In this document: positions 17,190-27,200 of the stretch, one piece after another
How the letters are laid out: each line of letters begins with the position of its first letter
Numbering within the stretch: the first letter of the stretch is position 1
Assembly (NCBI RefSeq): GCF_900497595.1
Contig: NZ_UFQO01000002.1
Span: 186,001 to 250,000 of the forward strand
Direction of reading: 5' to 3'
DNA length: 64,000 nucleotides
Source of the DNA: Treponema pectinovorum
GTDB lineage: Bacteria; Spirochaetota; Spirochaetia; Treponematales; Treponemataceae
Program-made: the position numbers and the translations under genes
The notes under the pieces: generated by a model
Databases searched by the model: none
What the model was told of the DNA's origin: nothing
The model's input: the letters and a program-made list of their open reading frames with translations, nothing else

Positions 17190-17519
17190 ATGAGCAAAAA
17201 TGAGAGCCTTGGTCAAAGGTTAGGACAAAATGTAAGAAACAGAAGAAAGTTAAAACATCTTACGCAAGAAAAACTTTCGGAACTTAGTGGAGTTTCCATA
17301 AATACAATCAGAAATCTTGAAAACGGACGCTGGCCTTCGGAGCATACAATAACTTCTATCGCAAATGCTTTGGATGTAGAAGCAAAAATTCTTTTTGGTG
17401 GCGAGACAGACCAATTCTATCTTAGGGAAGAAGTTGAAAACAAAGTAAAGATAGCTCTAAGTTCAATTTTGGAGAATCCTCAATTTTTGACTAGCCACAT
17501 TGACCCTCGCAAAAACTAA
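17190..17519 (+). CDS. XRE-family helix-turn-helix regulator
   Basis: 109 residues. Residues 8-65 form an XRE helix-turn-helix (LGQNVRNRRKLKHLTQEKLS, then SGVSINTIRNLENGRWPSEH). The C-terminal 40 residues have no recognised domain. It is likely a cytoplasmic DNA-binding repressor with unknown targets. TATAAA sits 8 bases before the ATG with no Shine-Dalgarno, so it may be leaderless. It lies alone, divergent from yhbY and ahead of pheT. Confidence 0.85.
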   Translation: MSKNESLGQRLGQNVRNRRKLKHLTQEKLSELSGVSINTIRNLENGRWPSEHTITSIANALDVEAKILFGGETDQFYLREEVENKVKIALSSILENPQFLTSHIDPRKN

Positions 17520-17599
17520 TACAAAAACAGACTTTATGGACAGGTGACTTTTAATTCGATATAATTTTTCCCATTGTTTCTATATTATAGAGGAATACT

Positions 17600-19939
17600 A
17601 TGCCAAAAATTGAAGTCAATGAAAAACTGTTTTTTAATCTCCTTGGAAAAAAATACGATTACGATACTCTCGAAAAAAAACTTACATTTGCAAAAGCTGA
17701 ACTTGACGAAAAACCAGATTTGTCACAAAACGAAGATGAACGAGTTGTAAAGATTGAATTGAACGATACAAATCGTCCTGATCTTTGGTCTACTGGCGGT
17801 GTGGCCAGAGCGTTAAGAATTCATGAAGGTGCAAAGCGTTCCGATTATTCAAAATTTTTATCTAAAAAAGGAAACCTAAAAAATTGCGAAAATCGTGTAA
17901 TAAATGTTGACGAAAAAATGAAAGATATTCGTCCGTTTATGGTGAGCTTTGTGATTAGCGGTAAACCGATCGATGACCCGATGCTCAAAGACATAATTCA
18001 AACTCAAGAAAAACTCTGTTGGAATTTTGGCCGCAAGCGAAAGTCTATTTCGATGGGCGTTTATAGAATGCAGGAAATCAAATGGCCGTGTTCATATAAA
18101 GCTGTTGATCCAGACAAAACTTCTTTTGTTCCTCTTTTGTGTGATTCGCCTATGACTTGCCGAAGCATACTTACAGAGCATCCTAAAGGGAAAGATTTTG
18201 GTTGGATTATAAAAGACCTTCCCCAATTTCCATTGCTAACAGATGCAAGTGACGAAGTTCTTTCTATGGCTCCTGTTATAAACTCTGCAACACTCGGTGC
18301 TGTTCAAGTTGGCGATAAAGATTTGATGGTTGAACTTACTGGCGACAATATGGAAAATCTTATGCTTGCTGCAAATATCGTTGCTTGCGACTTTTTTGAT
18401 GCTGGATATGAAATTCTGCCAGCAAAAGTTATTCATCCTTATGAAACAGGGCTCGGAAAAGAAGTTGTAGCACCGTTCTTCTTCCAAACTTCGACTAAGA
18501 CAACACTTTCTGCAATAAACAAAAAACTCGGTTGCGATTTGACAAAAGCACAGGTTTTGGATGCGTTGAACAGAATGGACAACGATGTTGTTGCAACAGA
18601 TTTTGATGCTACAGAAAAAACTGCAAAATATTTGAAGAAAAATAAGAGCGATGTTGAATTTATTTTAACTCCTCCTCCTTATAGAAACGATTTTTTACAC
18701 GAAGTTGACATTATAGAAGATGTTATGATTGGAATTGGATTGGATTATTTTAAACCTATCCGTCCTAGCGATTTTACAGTTGGTCAACTTTCGGATGTAA
18801 CAGTTTTTAGCCGTAAAACAAAAGAAATTATGGTTGGACTTGGCTACCAGGAGATGATATTCAATTATCTTGGTTCTAAGCGCGACTATATCGAAAAAAT
18901 GTGCGTTAGTGCGGATAACGTAATTGAGATTTCAAATCCAATGAGCGAAAATTATCAATTTGTTCGCCCGTCGATAATTGCCTCTTTATTGCGTGCAGAA
19001 AGTCAGGCAGGGCAGGCGGTATTTCCTCATAAAATTTTTGAGATTGGAAAAGTTGCCTTTTTGGATGCAAGCGAAAATACAGGAACTAAAACAATTCAAT
19101 CTTTGGGATTTATGACCGCTTGCAACAATGCCAACTTTAACGATTTGGCTAGCGAAGTTAGTGCTTTGCTTTATCTTCTTGATCACAAATACGATGTAAA
19201 AGAAGTTGAAGATTCAAGATTTATTCCTGGAAGACAGGCTGCTATAATGTTAGACGGAAGACAGGTTGGCGTTTTTGGAGAAGTTCATCCACAGGTTTTG
19301 GAGAACTGGAATATAACTGTTCCTTGTGTTGCTGGCGAACTTGATATTGAAGCGTTAATGCCTAGAAAAAATTCAAAAACTTCTGAGCCAAAAAAAGCAG
19401 AAAAAACTAAAAATGAAAATTCAGCAAATTCTGCGGAAGAAAATCCTGCCGCTTATTTTAATAGCCATGTTCAGCTTATGGTCGCAAAGATTGAAAAAGT
19501 TGAATGTAATCCAGAGGGCGATAAATTATATATCGAAACTTTGGATGACGGTTCAGGAACTCCTAGAATAATTCAGTCGGGATTGCGTCCTTATTTAAAA
19601 GAAGAAGAACTTCTGGGAAAAAATGTAATAATCGCTGCAAACCTTGCTCCACGCAAAATGAAAGGTGTTGAAAGCCGAGGAATGCTTTTGGCTGCGGATT
19701 ATGTTGAAGACGGAAAAGAAAAAGTTGAACTTTTGACTGCTCCGTGGGCAAAACCAGGAACTGTGATTGCACTTGAAGGTTTAGAACTTGTTGAAAAACC
19801 AGCAAAAATCGATTTTGATAAATTTGCAAAAGTTAGTTACAAAATTGAAAATCACACGGTAATCATTGCAGGAAAAAAAGCACTTGCCGACGGAAAAGAA
19901 ATAAAAACCGAAAAAGCAGACAACTGCGATATTGAATAG
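17600..19939 (+). CDS. pheT: Phenylalanyl-tRNA synthetase beta subunit with C-terminal tRNA-binding domain
   Basis: 779 residues. Residues 1 to about 590 resemble the archaeal/eukaryotic-type PheT found in spirochaetes (IELNDTNRPDLWSTGGVARA, B3/B4 editing region, B5 with EVDIIEDVMIGIG, and a synthetase-like fold), without the N-terminal EMAP-like domain of ordinary bacterial PheT. After a Lys/Asn-rich linker, residues about 620-720 are an added OB-fold of the tRNA_bind (MetG C-terminal/EMAPII) type (LMVAKIEKVECNPEGDKLYI and NLAPRKMKGVESRGMLLAA). pheS is not adjacent. AGAGGAATACT precedes ATG 17600. Confidence 0.93.
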   Translation: MPKIEVNEKLFFNLLGKKYDYDTLEKKLTFAKAELDEKPDLSQNEDERVVKIELNDTNRPDLWSTGGVARALRIHEGAKRSDYSKFLSKKGNLKNCENRVINVDEKMKDIRPFMVSFVISGKPIDDPMLKDIIQTQEKLCWNFGRKRKSISMGVYRMQEIKWPCSYKAVDPDKTSFVPLLCDSPMTCRSILTEHPKGKDFGWIIKDLPQFPLLTDASDEVLSMAPVINSATLGAVQVGDKDLMVELTGDNMENLMLAANIVACDFFDAGYEILPAKVIHPYETGLGKEVVAPFFFQTSTKTTLSAINKKLGCDLTKAQVLDALNRMDNDVVATDFDATEKTAKYLKKNKSDVEFILTPPPYRNDFLHEVDIIEDVMIGIGLDYFKPIRPSDFTVGQLSDVTVFSRKTKEIMVGLGYQEMIFNYLGSKRDYIEKMCVSADNVIEISNPMSENYQFVRPSIIASLLRAESQAGQAVFPHKIFEIGKVAFLDASENTGTKTIQSLGFMTACNNANFNDLASEVSALLYLLDHKYDVKEVEDSRFIPGRQAAIMLDGRQVGVFGEVHPQVLENWNITVPCVAGELDIEALMPRKNSKTSEPKKAEKTKNENSANSAEENPAAYFNSHVQLMVAKIEKVECNPEGDKLYIETLDDGSGTPRIIQSGLRPYLKEEELLGKNVIIAANLAPRKMKGVESRGMLLAADYVEDGKEKVELLTAPWAKPGTVIALEGLELVEKPAKIDFDKFAKVSYKIENHTVIIAGKKALADGKEIKTEKADNCDIE

Positions 19940-19962
19940 GATTTTTGAATAGAGATTTAGGG

Positions 19963-20000
19963 GCTGCCAAAGAAGTTTTGCTTTAATGGCAGCTTTTTTT
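19963..20000 (+). terminator. Intrinsic terminator of pheT
   Basis: GCTGCCA (19963-19969) pairs with TGGCAGC (19987-19993), followed by a run of T. It begins 23 bases after the pheT stop and also faces the converging Nudix gene. Confidence 0.85.
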
Positions 20001-20027
20001 ATAAAATACTCATTACGAAAATATTAT

Positions 20028-20516
20028 TTAATCTTCCAATTCTTTCCACAATTCTGGAGGATTTAATTCTTTTTCTATAAGATTGCCGTTTTTATATACC
20101 AACTTTAATGAGAAAAACGGGACGGGTTTTTGCAAAAGGCGTAAGAATATTTTGTCGCCTTGCCACAGTTCTAAGGTTTCGATTTTTTTAAAAGGAACCC
20201 ATTCAAGTTTGCCCTCGTCACAGTCTATCAAATTTCCTGTAAAATTGTTGGATGTGTAAAGGCACATATATTCTGCTGGCTCGTCGTCTGCGATGAATGT
20301 TACTATTGCGCGGAATTTAAAATCTTTTAGTGTTAAGCCTGTTTCTTCTTTTACTTCGCGCAAAAGGCAGTCTTCTGGACTTTCGTGGTGTTCAAAGTGT
20401 CCGCCAACTCCTATCCATTTGTCGCGATTTATGTCGTTCTTTTTTGTTATTCTGTGCAGCATTAAATACGATTTGTCTTTTTCTATATAGCAAAGGGTTG
20501 TTAATTGACTTTTCAT
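20028..20516 (-). CDS. Nudix hydrolase (MutT-like)
   Basis: 162 residues. The Nudix box is complete: GGHFEHHESPEDCLLREVKE followed by ETGL, giving the Mg-binding REVKEE set. The DKSYLMLHR and WIGVGGH context is like 8-oxo-dGTP or nucleoside triphosphate hydrolases, but substrate cannot be told from sequence. I take ATG 20516: CATAAT ends seven bases before it, with TTGCAA 17 bases further up and no Shine-Dalgarno, another leaderless-type start. The longer frame would begin inside the promoter. Confidence 0.88.
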   Translation of the reverse strand: MKSQLTTLCYIEKDKSYLMLHRITKKNDINRDKWIGVGGHFEHHESPEDCLLREVKEETGLTLKDFKFRAIVTFIADDEPAEYMCLYTSNNFTGNLIDCDEGKLEWVPFKKIETLELWQGDKIFLRLLQKPVPFFSLKLVYKNGNLIEKELNPPELWKELED

Positions 20517-20667
20517 ATAGAAGATTATGCGGTAAAAATAAAATCTTTGCAAAGTATTGAATAAACCGCAACGAGTGGCTACAATGGCTTTTCAGTATGG
20601 TTGAATGCTTTGCGAAACATATTGAAATTCTCGGTGAAAAAGTTGAAGTCCATATTATTTTTGTTTG

Positions 20668-20702
20668 TAAAAACTGATTTCCTGTTGAAGTCAGTTTTTT
20701 TT
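20668..20702 (+). terminator. Orphan intrinsic terminator with possible gene remnant
   Basis: AAAAACTGA and TCAGTTTTT flank a 16-base loop and are followed by T. No intact plus-strand gene precedes it. Upstream from about 20570 a short open stretch (reading ...NEWLQWLFSMVECFAKHIEI...) ends in a stop inside the hairpin, which may be the 3' remnant of a lost gene. The remnant is weak evidence. Confidence 0.5.
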
Positions 20703-20709
20703 TGCGTTA

Positions 20710-20823
20710 GGGGCTGTAGCGGCGGCGTAGCCGTTGGTAAGCAGTTTTGCTGCGTCCAATGGAGCGAAAGCGGAACCGCGAAAGACCCGACGGCGCTAAG
20801 TAAGTTGCGCCGGAACGCCCTTT
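20710..20823 (+). repeat. Dispersed structured repeat, module B (copy 2)
   Basis: GC-rich block shaped like module B at 35.46-35.58 kb: TAGCGGCGGCGTAGCCG hairpin, CGTTGGTAAGCA, TGCGTCCAATGGAGCG, GCGGAACCGCGAAAGACCCG, then a CGGCGC/GCGCCG hairpin and final CGCCC. It stands out from the AT-rich surroundings and lies just ahead of carB, whose Shine-Dalgarno is at about 20843. Confidence 0.55.
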
Positions 20824-20856
20824 AAATTTGCTTTTATTTGTTTAGGAGTTATAAAA

Positions 20857-23800
20857 ATGAAAAGAGAAGACATCAAGAAAGTTTTGATTATTGGTTCTGG
20901 ACCGATTGTGATTGGGCAGGCTTGCGAGTTTGACTATTCTGGAACGCAGGCTTGTAAGGCTCTTAGAGAATTGGGGTACAAAATTGTTTTGGTAAATTCT
21001 AACCCGGCAACCATTATGACCGATCCTGTTATGGCGGATGCAACCTACATTGAACCTTTAAATGTTGAGCGTTTGAGCCAAATTATTGAAAAAGAACGAC
21101 CTGATGCTCTTTTGCCTAACCTTGGTGGTCAAACCGGGCTTAATATGGCGATGGAACTTAACAAGGCAGGAATTCTTGAAAAATACGGCGTAGAAGTTAT
21201 TGGCGTAAATCTTGATGCGATTGAACGCGGTGAAGACCGTGAGATTTTTAAAGAAACGATGAAATCTCTTGGAATTGATACTCCTCGTTCTGATATTTGC
21301 CACACTGTTGAAGGTGCAGAAAAAATTGCAGAGTCTATAGGATTTCCTCTGGTTGTTCGCCCTGCGTATACGATGGGTGGCGCTGGAGGTGGCTTTTGCT
21401 ACAACGTTGAAGAATTGAGAACGACTGTTGCAAATGGTCTTGATTTGAGCATGACTCACCAGTGTTTAATAGAAGAATCTATCCTTGGTTGGGAAGAACT
21501 TGAAGTTGAAGTTGTTAGAGATTCTAAAAATCAGATGGTTGCTATCTGTACTATAGAAAATATAGATGCAGTTGGTGTGCACACTGGGGATTCTTTTTGT
21601 GCAGCGCCGTTTATGACTATTGATAAAAGGGTTGAAGAAAAGTTAAAGGAACTGGCATTTAAAATTGTTGAATCGATTGGCGTTATTGGCGGTACAAATG
21701 TTCAGTTTGCGTATAATCCAAAACTCGACAGGATTGTTATTATAGAAATAAATCCTAGGACTTCTCGTTCTTCTGCTTTGGCTTCTAAGGCTACAGGTTT
21801 TCCTATCGCGTTGGTTTCTGCAAAATTGGCAGCAGGTCTTACCTTGGACGAAATTCCTTACTGGCGTGATGGAACTTTGGAAAAATACACGCTTGGCGGC
21901 GCTCCAGATGGCGATTATGTTGTATTGAAATTTGCTCGCTGGGCGTTTGAAAAATTCCGTGGTGCAAAAGACAGCCTTGGAACTTCTATGAAGGCCGTTG
22001 GCGAAGTTATGGCGATTGGTAAAAACTTTAAGGAAACCTTCCAGAAAGCTGTGCGTGGTTTGGAAAATGGACGTGCAGGGCTTGGTTTTGCTAAAGATTT
22101 TAATAAAAAGTCTGGCGAAGAACTTTGCGAAATGTTAAAGACTGCTTCCAGCGAACGATATTTCCAGATTTACGAGGCTTTGAGAAAAGGCGTTAGCATT
22201 GAAAAAATTGCAAGTTTGACTTATGTAAAAGAATTCTTTTTGCAGCAGATGAAAGAACTCGTTGAACTTGAAGAAGAAATATTGAAAAATCCTGGGAGAC
22301 TTCCTCCTGATGAACTTTTGATAAAGGCAAAAAAGGATGGATTTAGCGATAAGTATCTTTCTAAAATTCTAAAAGTTGCAGAAAAAGATATTCGTAAAAG
22401 ACGCTACGAACTTGGAATAAAAGAGGTTTGGTTACGAGTTCCTGTAAGCGGTGTAGAAAATGCCTGCTATTATTATTCAACTTACAATGCAACACTTGAT
22501 AAATCGCCTGTTACCGACAACAAAAAGAAAGTTATGATTTTGGGCGGTGGACCAAACAGAATTGGGCAGGGAATTGAATTTGACTATTGCTGTTGTCATG
22601 CGGCTATGCAGTTAAAGGAGATGGGTTACGAGACTATAATTGTAAACTGTAACCCAGAAACAGTTTCTACAGATTATGACACTTCCGATAAACTCTACTT
22701 TGAACCTGTTACGACAGAAGATGTTTTGCAGATTTACGAAAAAGAAAAACCGCTTGGAGTTATTGTTCAATTTGGTGGTCAAACTCCGCTCAACATTGCT
22801 CGCGAACTTCAGGAAAATGGAGTAAATATTCTTGGCACTTCTATTGATTCTATAGATATTGCAGAAGACCGCGATTTGTTCCGTCATATGATGGAAAAAT
22901 TGGAAATTCCAATGCCAGAAAGTGGAATGGCTGTTAATTTTGAAGAGGCGAGAGCGATTGCAGAAAAAATCGGTTATCCAATAATGATTCGTCCTTCGTT
23001 CGTTCTTGGCGGACGTGGAATGGAAGTTATCTATGACGAAGCAACCTTAAAAGAATATGTTGATAAGGCTGTTGGCGTTACTCCAGACCGTCCACTTTTA
23101 ATCGACAGGTTCTTAAGAAATGCACTTGAATGTGAATCCGATGCACTTTGCGATAAGGAACATGTGTATATTCCTGCCGTGATGGAGCACATTGAACTTG
23201 CAGGTATTCACTCTGGCGACAGTGCCTGTGTAATTCCTCCTGTTTCAATTCCTTTGGCAAATCTTGAGACCATAAAAGAGTATACAAAAAAGATTGCAGA
23301 AAATTTGCACGTTTGCGGTTTGATGAATATGCAGTATGCGATTGAAGACGGTAAGGTTTATGTTATAGAAGCAAATCCTAGAGCGAGTCGCACAGTTCCT
23401 CTTGTTTCAAAAGTTTGCAACACTCAAATGGCTAGACTTGCAACAAGAATGATGTTGGGAGAATCGCTTGAAAGTTTAGGTCTTAAAGATAAAATTATTC
23501 CATATTTTGGTGCAAAAGAGGCTGTTCTTCCGTGGGCAAAATTCCCTGGAGTTGATCCAATTTTGGGACCAGAAATGCGCTCGACTGGAGAAGTTTTGGG
23601 ACTTTCTGATACCTTTGCTTTGGCATACTACAAATCGCAGGAAGCGTCTGGCGAAGAATTACCTCACGCTCCAGCTCCTTGGGAAAACAAAAAAGTTTTG
23701 ATTTCTTTGAGCGACAAAACTTCACTCAAAAATCAGGTTTTGTATATTGGAAAAGCGCTTTATAAAATGGGCTTTACTTTGGTTTGCACTCAAGGAACTG

Positions 23801-24108
23801 CGGACTTTTACAGAGAAAATGGCATAAAGTGCGAAGAAGTGAACAAGATTGGAGCAGGAAGACCTGATGTTGTTGATATAATAATGAATAAAGAAGTTTG
23901 CCTCGTAATCAATACTCCAAAAGCCAAGAGAAATTACGACGAAGACCGAAAGACCATTAGAAAGATATGTTTAAAATATAAAGTGCCATATATTACAACG
24001 CTTGCTGGAGCATACGCGGCTGTTCAAGGAATTGAAGCGGTTAAAAATGGCAATGGTGGTGAAGGTGGAGTAAAATCACTGCAAGAGTACCATGCTATGA
24101 TGAAGTAA
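20857..24108 (+). CDS. carB: Carbamoyl-phosphate synthase large subunit
   Basis: 1083 residues, full length. Two ATP-grasp halves (first starting IIGSGPIVIGQACEFDYSG, second starting ILGGGPNRIGQGIEFDYCCC), an oligomerisation region between them, and a C-terminal MGS-like allosteric domain (ALYKMGFTLVCTQGTADFY). It makes carbamoyl phosphate from bicarbonate, ATP and glutamine-derived ammonia for pyrimidine and arginine synthesis; argA is 5 kb away and pyrB 13 kb away. carA is not in the window. TTAGGAG precedes ATG 20857. Confidence 0.97.
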   Translation: MKREDIKKVLIIGSGPIVIGQACEFDYSGTQACKALRELGYKIVLVNSNPATIMTDPVMADATYIEPLNVERLSQIIEKERPDALLPNLGGQTGLNMAMELNKAGILEKYGVEVIGVNLDAIERGEDREIFKETMKSLGIDTPRSDICHTVEGAEKIAESIGFPLVVRPAYTMGGAGGGFCYNVEELRTTVANGLDLSMTHQCLIEESILGWEELEVEVVRDSKNQMVAICTIENIDAVGVHTGDSFCAAPFMTIDKRVEEKLKELAFKIVESIGVIGGTNVQFAYNPKLDRIVIIEINPRTSRSSALASKATGFPIALVSAKLAAGLTLDEIPYWRDGTLEKYTLGGAPDGDYVVLKFARWAFEKFRGAKDSLGTSMKAVGEVMAIGKNFKETFQKAVRGLENGRAGLGFAKDFNKKSGEELCEMLKTASSERYFQIYEALRKGVSIEKIASLTYVKEFFLQQMKELVELEEEILKNPGRLPPDELLIKAKKDGFSDKYLSKILKVAEKDIRKRRYELGIKEVWLRVPVSGVENACYYYSTYNATLDKSPVTDNKKKVMILGGGPNRIGQGIEFDYCCCHAAMQLKEMGYETIIVNCNPETVSTDYDTSDKLYFEPVTTEDVLQIYEKEKPLGVIVQFGGQTPLNIARELQENGVNILGTSIDSIDIAEDRDLFRHMMEKLEIPMPESGMAVNFEEARAIAEKIGYPIMIRPSFVLGGRGMEVIYDEATLKEYVDKAVGVTPDRPLLIDRFLRNALECESDALCDKEHVYIPAVMEHIELAGIHSGDSACVIPPVSIPLANLETIKEYTKKIAENLHVCGLMNMQYAIEDGKVYVIEANPRASRTVPLVSKVCNTQMARLATRMMLGESLESLGLKDKIIPYFGAKEAVLPWAKFPGVDPILGPEMRSTGEVLGLSDTFALAYYKSQEASGEELPHAPAPWENKKVLISLSDKTSLKNQVLYIGKALYKMGFTLVCTQGTADFYRENGIKCEEVNKIGAGRPDVVDIIMNKEVCLVINTPKAKRNYDEDRKTIRKICLKYKVPYITTLAGAYAAVQGIEAVKNGNGGEGGVKSLQEYHAMMK

Positions 24109-24138
24109 ATTTTAAAAAGACATAGAAAACCTTTTGTA

Positions 24139-24169
24139 AGGCTGCCGAATTTCCGGCAGTCTTTTTTTT
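24139..24169 (+). terminator. Intrinsic terminator of carB
   Basis: AGGCTGCCG and CGGCAGTCT form a GC-rich stem with a 5-base AATTT loop, followed by T7. It lies 31 bases after the carB stop. Confidence 0.88.
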
Positions 24170-24278
24170 ATCTTTATGCAACGCCACAATGGATGAGTTT
24201 TTCATTTTTATGATTTTTGGTATTATCAGAAAAAGTTAAATTTTGTTTTTATAAAAAAATTCGATATACTCTTTTATC

Positions 24279-27200
24279 ATGGACAAAAAAAGTTTTATTT
24301 TTAAGTTCACCTTATCTTTATTCATTTTTGTTATTTTATCTTGTGACACGGTTACGCTTTCTACTCCTAAAAACGAAAACTTGGATAATTCTGCAAATAT
24401 GTCTTCTTCTGTCCTAGCGCCGACTGGACTTAGTGCTTCGAACGGAGAATTTAGAAAAATCGATTTAACCTGGAATGCTGTAAAAGGCGCAAAACGATAT
24501 TTTGTATTTGCAGCACAGAACCCAAGTGAACCTTTTAAACAAATTTGGGAAACTTCTTCCCTAAATTTTAGCGATGAATGTGGTTCTGGAAAAAATAAAT
24601 ATTACAAAGTTGTTGCCGAAAATTATGCAGGTGTAAAATCAGCATTTAGCACTTTTGTTTTGGGCTCTAGTCTTGCAAAGCCAGTTATAACTTCTATAGA
24701 AATGGAAGATGAAGGTTCTATTGCAAATGTAAACTGGTGGATGGAAAATTGCGATAAGAATACTTATCAAAATAAAATTAACTACACGCTTAATGTTTAT
24801 AAAGAAGATAAAACGACTATCGTAAAAACCCTTTCATTTTCTTCTGATACAGATTATTCAGCAAAAGTTGAAGGCCTTTCTCCAAATACTTCGTATAATT
24901 TTGAAATCGAAGCCTACTGCACACAATCTCAATCTAAGTCCGAAAAAAGTGATTTGGTTGACGAAAAAACCGCTCGTGCCTTAATTCCTTCTGCCCCTAA
25001 AGATTTTGTTGCTGCAAGGGGAATAGGCGAAGATGAAATTGAACTTTCGTGGATTTTACCCGAATATGTTGATGTAAAAACTGGGACAGAAACTTACGAA
25101 AGGCATCCTCCTTATTTTAAAATTTTTAGAAAAGAAGAAGGCTCGGACGACAGCGAATACAAAGAAATCGTTTCTTATATCGGTTCTGTTTTACAAGGCG
25201 ATGCAGGAAGTAAAAAATACAAATTTGACTGTTCCTCAAATTCCACGAGCGACGCAAAACTTTCCGTCGTGTGTTCTAATGATGTTCAGGCAGAAAAAAG
25301 CAATCTTTATTCGTATGTAAGCCTTTCTAAAATAACTTATAAAGACAGTTTTGAACTTAGGCGCGGCGTAAAATATTCTTATAAAATTCAAAGTTTTGTT
25401 GATGATGTTTCAAAAAGTATAAGTTCTAAAAAATCTTGTTCACAAGTGGAAGGCTGGTTAATTCCAATCGCAGATTTTAGAGCAAATAGTTTTTATACAA
25501 AAAATGAAGATTCTACAGAGTTTACAAAAATCGAAATAAAATTTGATATTAAATTTGAAAATTTTGGAGAAAGTTATTCTTATATTCTAAAAGAAACAAG
25601 AACCGATTTGGACGATGCGAATCCGATAGAAACAAAAATCGATTTTTCTTCGATTGACGAAATAAAATCTTATGTAAAAATTTTCGATTCTCCATCACAG
25701 CAAAAAGGATATTACAGATATTCTCTCTTTGTTGCCGATTTTGAAGATAAATCAAAAATATATACAAGTGTGGACTCGCTTGGAAAATTTATAGTAACCG
25801 ATAATGCAAGTGGAATTCCTAAAATCGAAAATTTTACAGTTGAAGACGGTTATTCGGATAAATTTAAAATAAGTTTTTCTTATAATGCTTCTTATTCCTA
25901 CAAGTTAAAATGGAAAAATATTGTTGAAAGTATCCCCAAAGATGAGCAAATTCTTGCACTTACAACCGAAAGCCTAACTATAGCATCTGGAATTGCATAT
26001 TTTGAACATTCTGCTGTTAGTGGCGAAAGGCGAATTTACACGCTTGAAGCAAATAATTTGGGAATTTCTGTAGAAAAACAGGCGGAAGGAACTTTTGAAA
26101 CTCTTGGAACTGCAAAAATTGAATTTCATTCGCCATTGTACGATAAAATCATTTTTTCGTGGAAACCTGTTCAAAAAGCAGATTGGTACAAAGTGCAAGC
26201 TTTTTATCAAGATGAACCTTCTAATCCTTTTACAGTAACAGAGTCGGATACAATTTTGGATTCGGATCACTTTGTTTGCACAATAGAAAAACCTTTTGGT
26301 TGGAATGACGCAAAAATTTCTGGAAAAAAAGTTCAGATAAAAGTGATTGCAAAAAATTCTTCGACGAATCAAGAAACGACTTCCCAAGAGATTTCTTCGA
26401 CTTTGGGACCTGCTTTAACAGATACGGTTTTTTATTCAAGCGGAACAAATTTTATCAGCATAAAATGGAAATCTGTTGTTGGTGCAAAAGGTTATATCGT
26501 TGCTCGGGCAAGATGTTCCGATGGTACAAGCGCAAAACTTGAAAGTGTTGACACTTATTTTATAAGCGCAGATGGAGAAAAAATAAATATTGAAGGTGAA
26601 AGAGTTGACTCTGCGCGTGCAGAAGTTTTAGTTCAGGATTCGTATTTTATTCTTAAAGATAAATATGCGGAAACTTCTGCGAAAGAAACAAGTCAAATTG
26701 CTTACAAAAAAAATCAATCGAAAATATCGTGGGGACTTGAATACAAATATTGCGTAATTCCAGTTTTGAGCGAGAACGATTTTGTTTTTGAAGTTAAAAA
26801 TGATTCTTCTGCAAAATTGACCGATTCTTCAAAAGTTTTGTATAAAAATCTTTCTTTTGTGAGTGCGGGAGCAACTGGTTATGGTCTTGAACTTAGAGCC
26901 TCAAAAGCGAGCGATGCTTCTAAAATCAATTTAACGTGGAAACAGCCATTTGGAGTAAAAACTGCGACAAAAACTCCTGCAATATATTGCAAAAAAAGTG
27001 GAAGTTCAGAAGAGAAATGGACTTTTGTTAAGAGTGTACTAAGTTCTACAGAAGAAATTTGCTCTACTCAAATTGAACCCAAAGAATTGACTACAGCATA
27101 CGATTTTGCTGTTGTTTACAATAATTTTAGTACAACTGTTTCTATTTTTCCTTCTTTTGAAGAAAACTTAAAATCTGTTTTTGATGAAAAATATTCTTCA

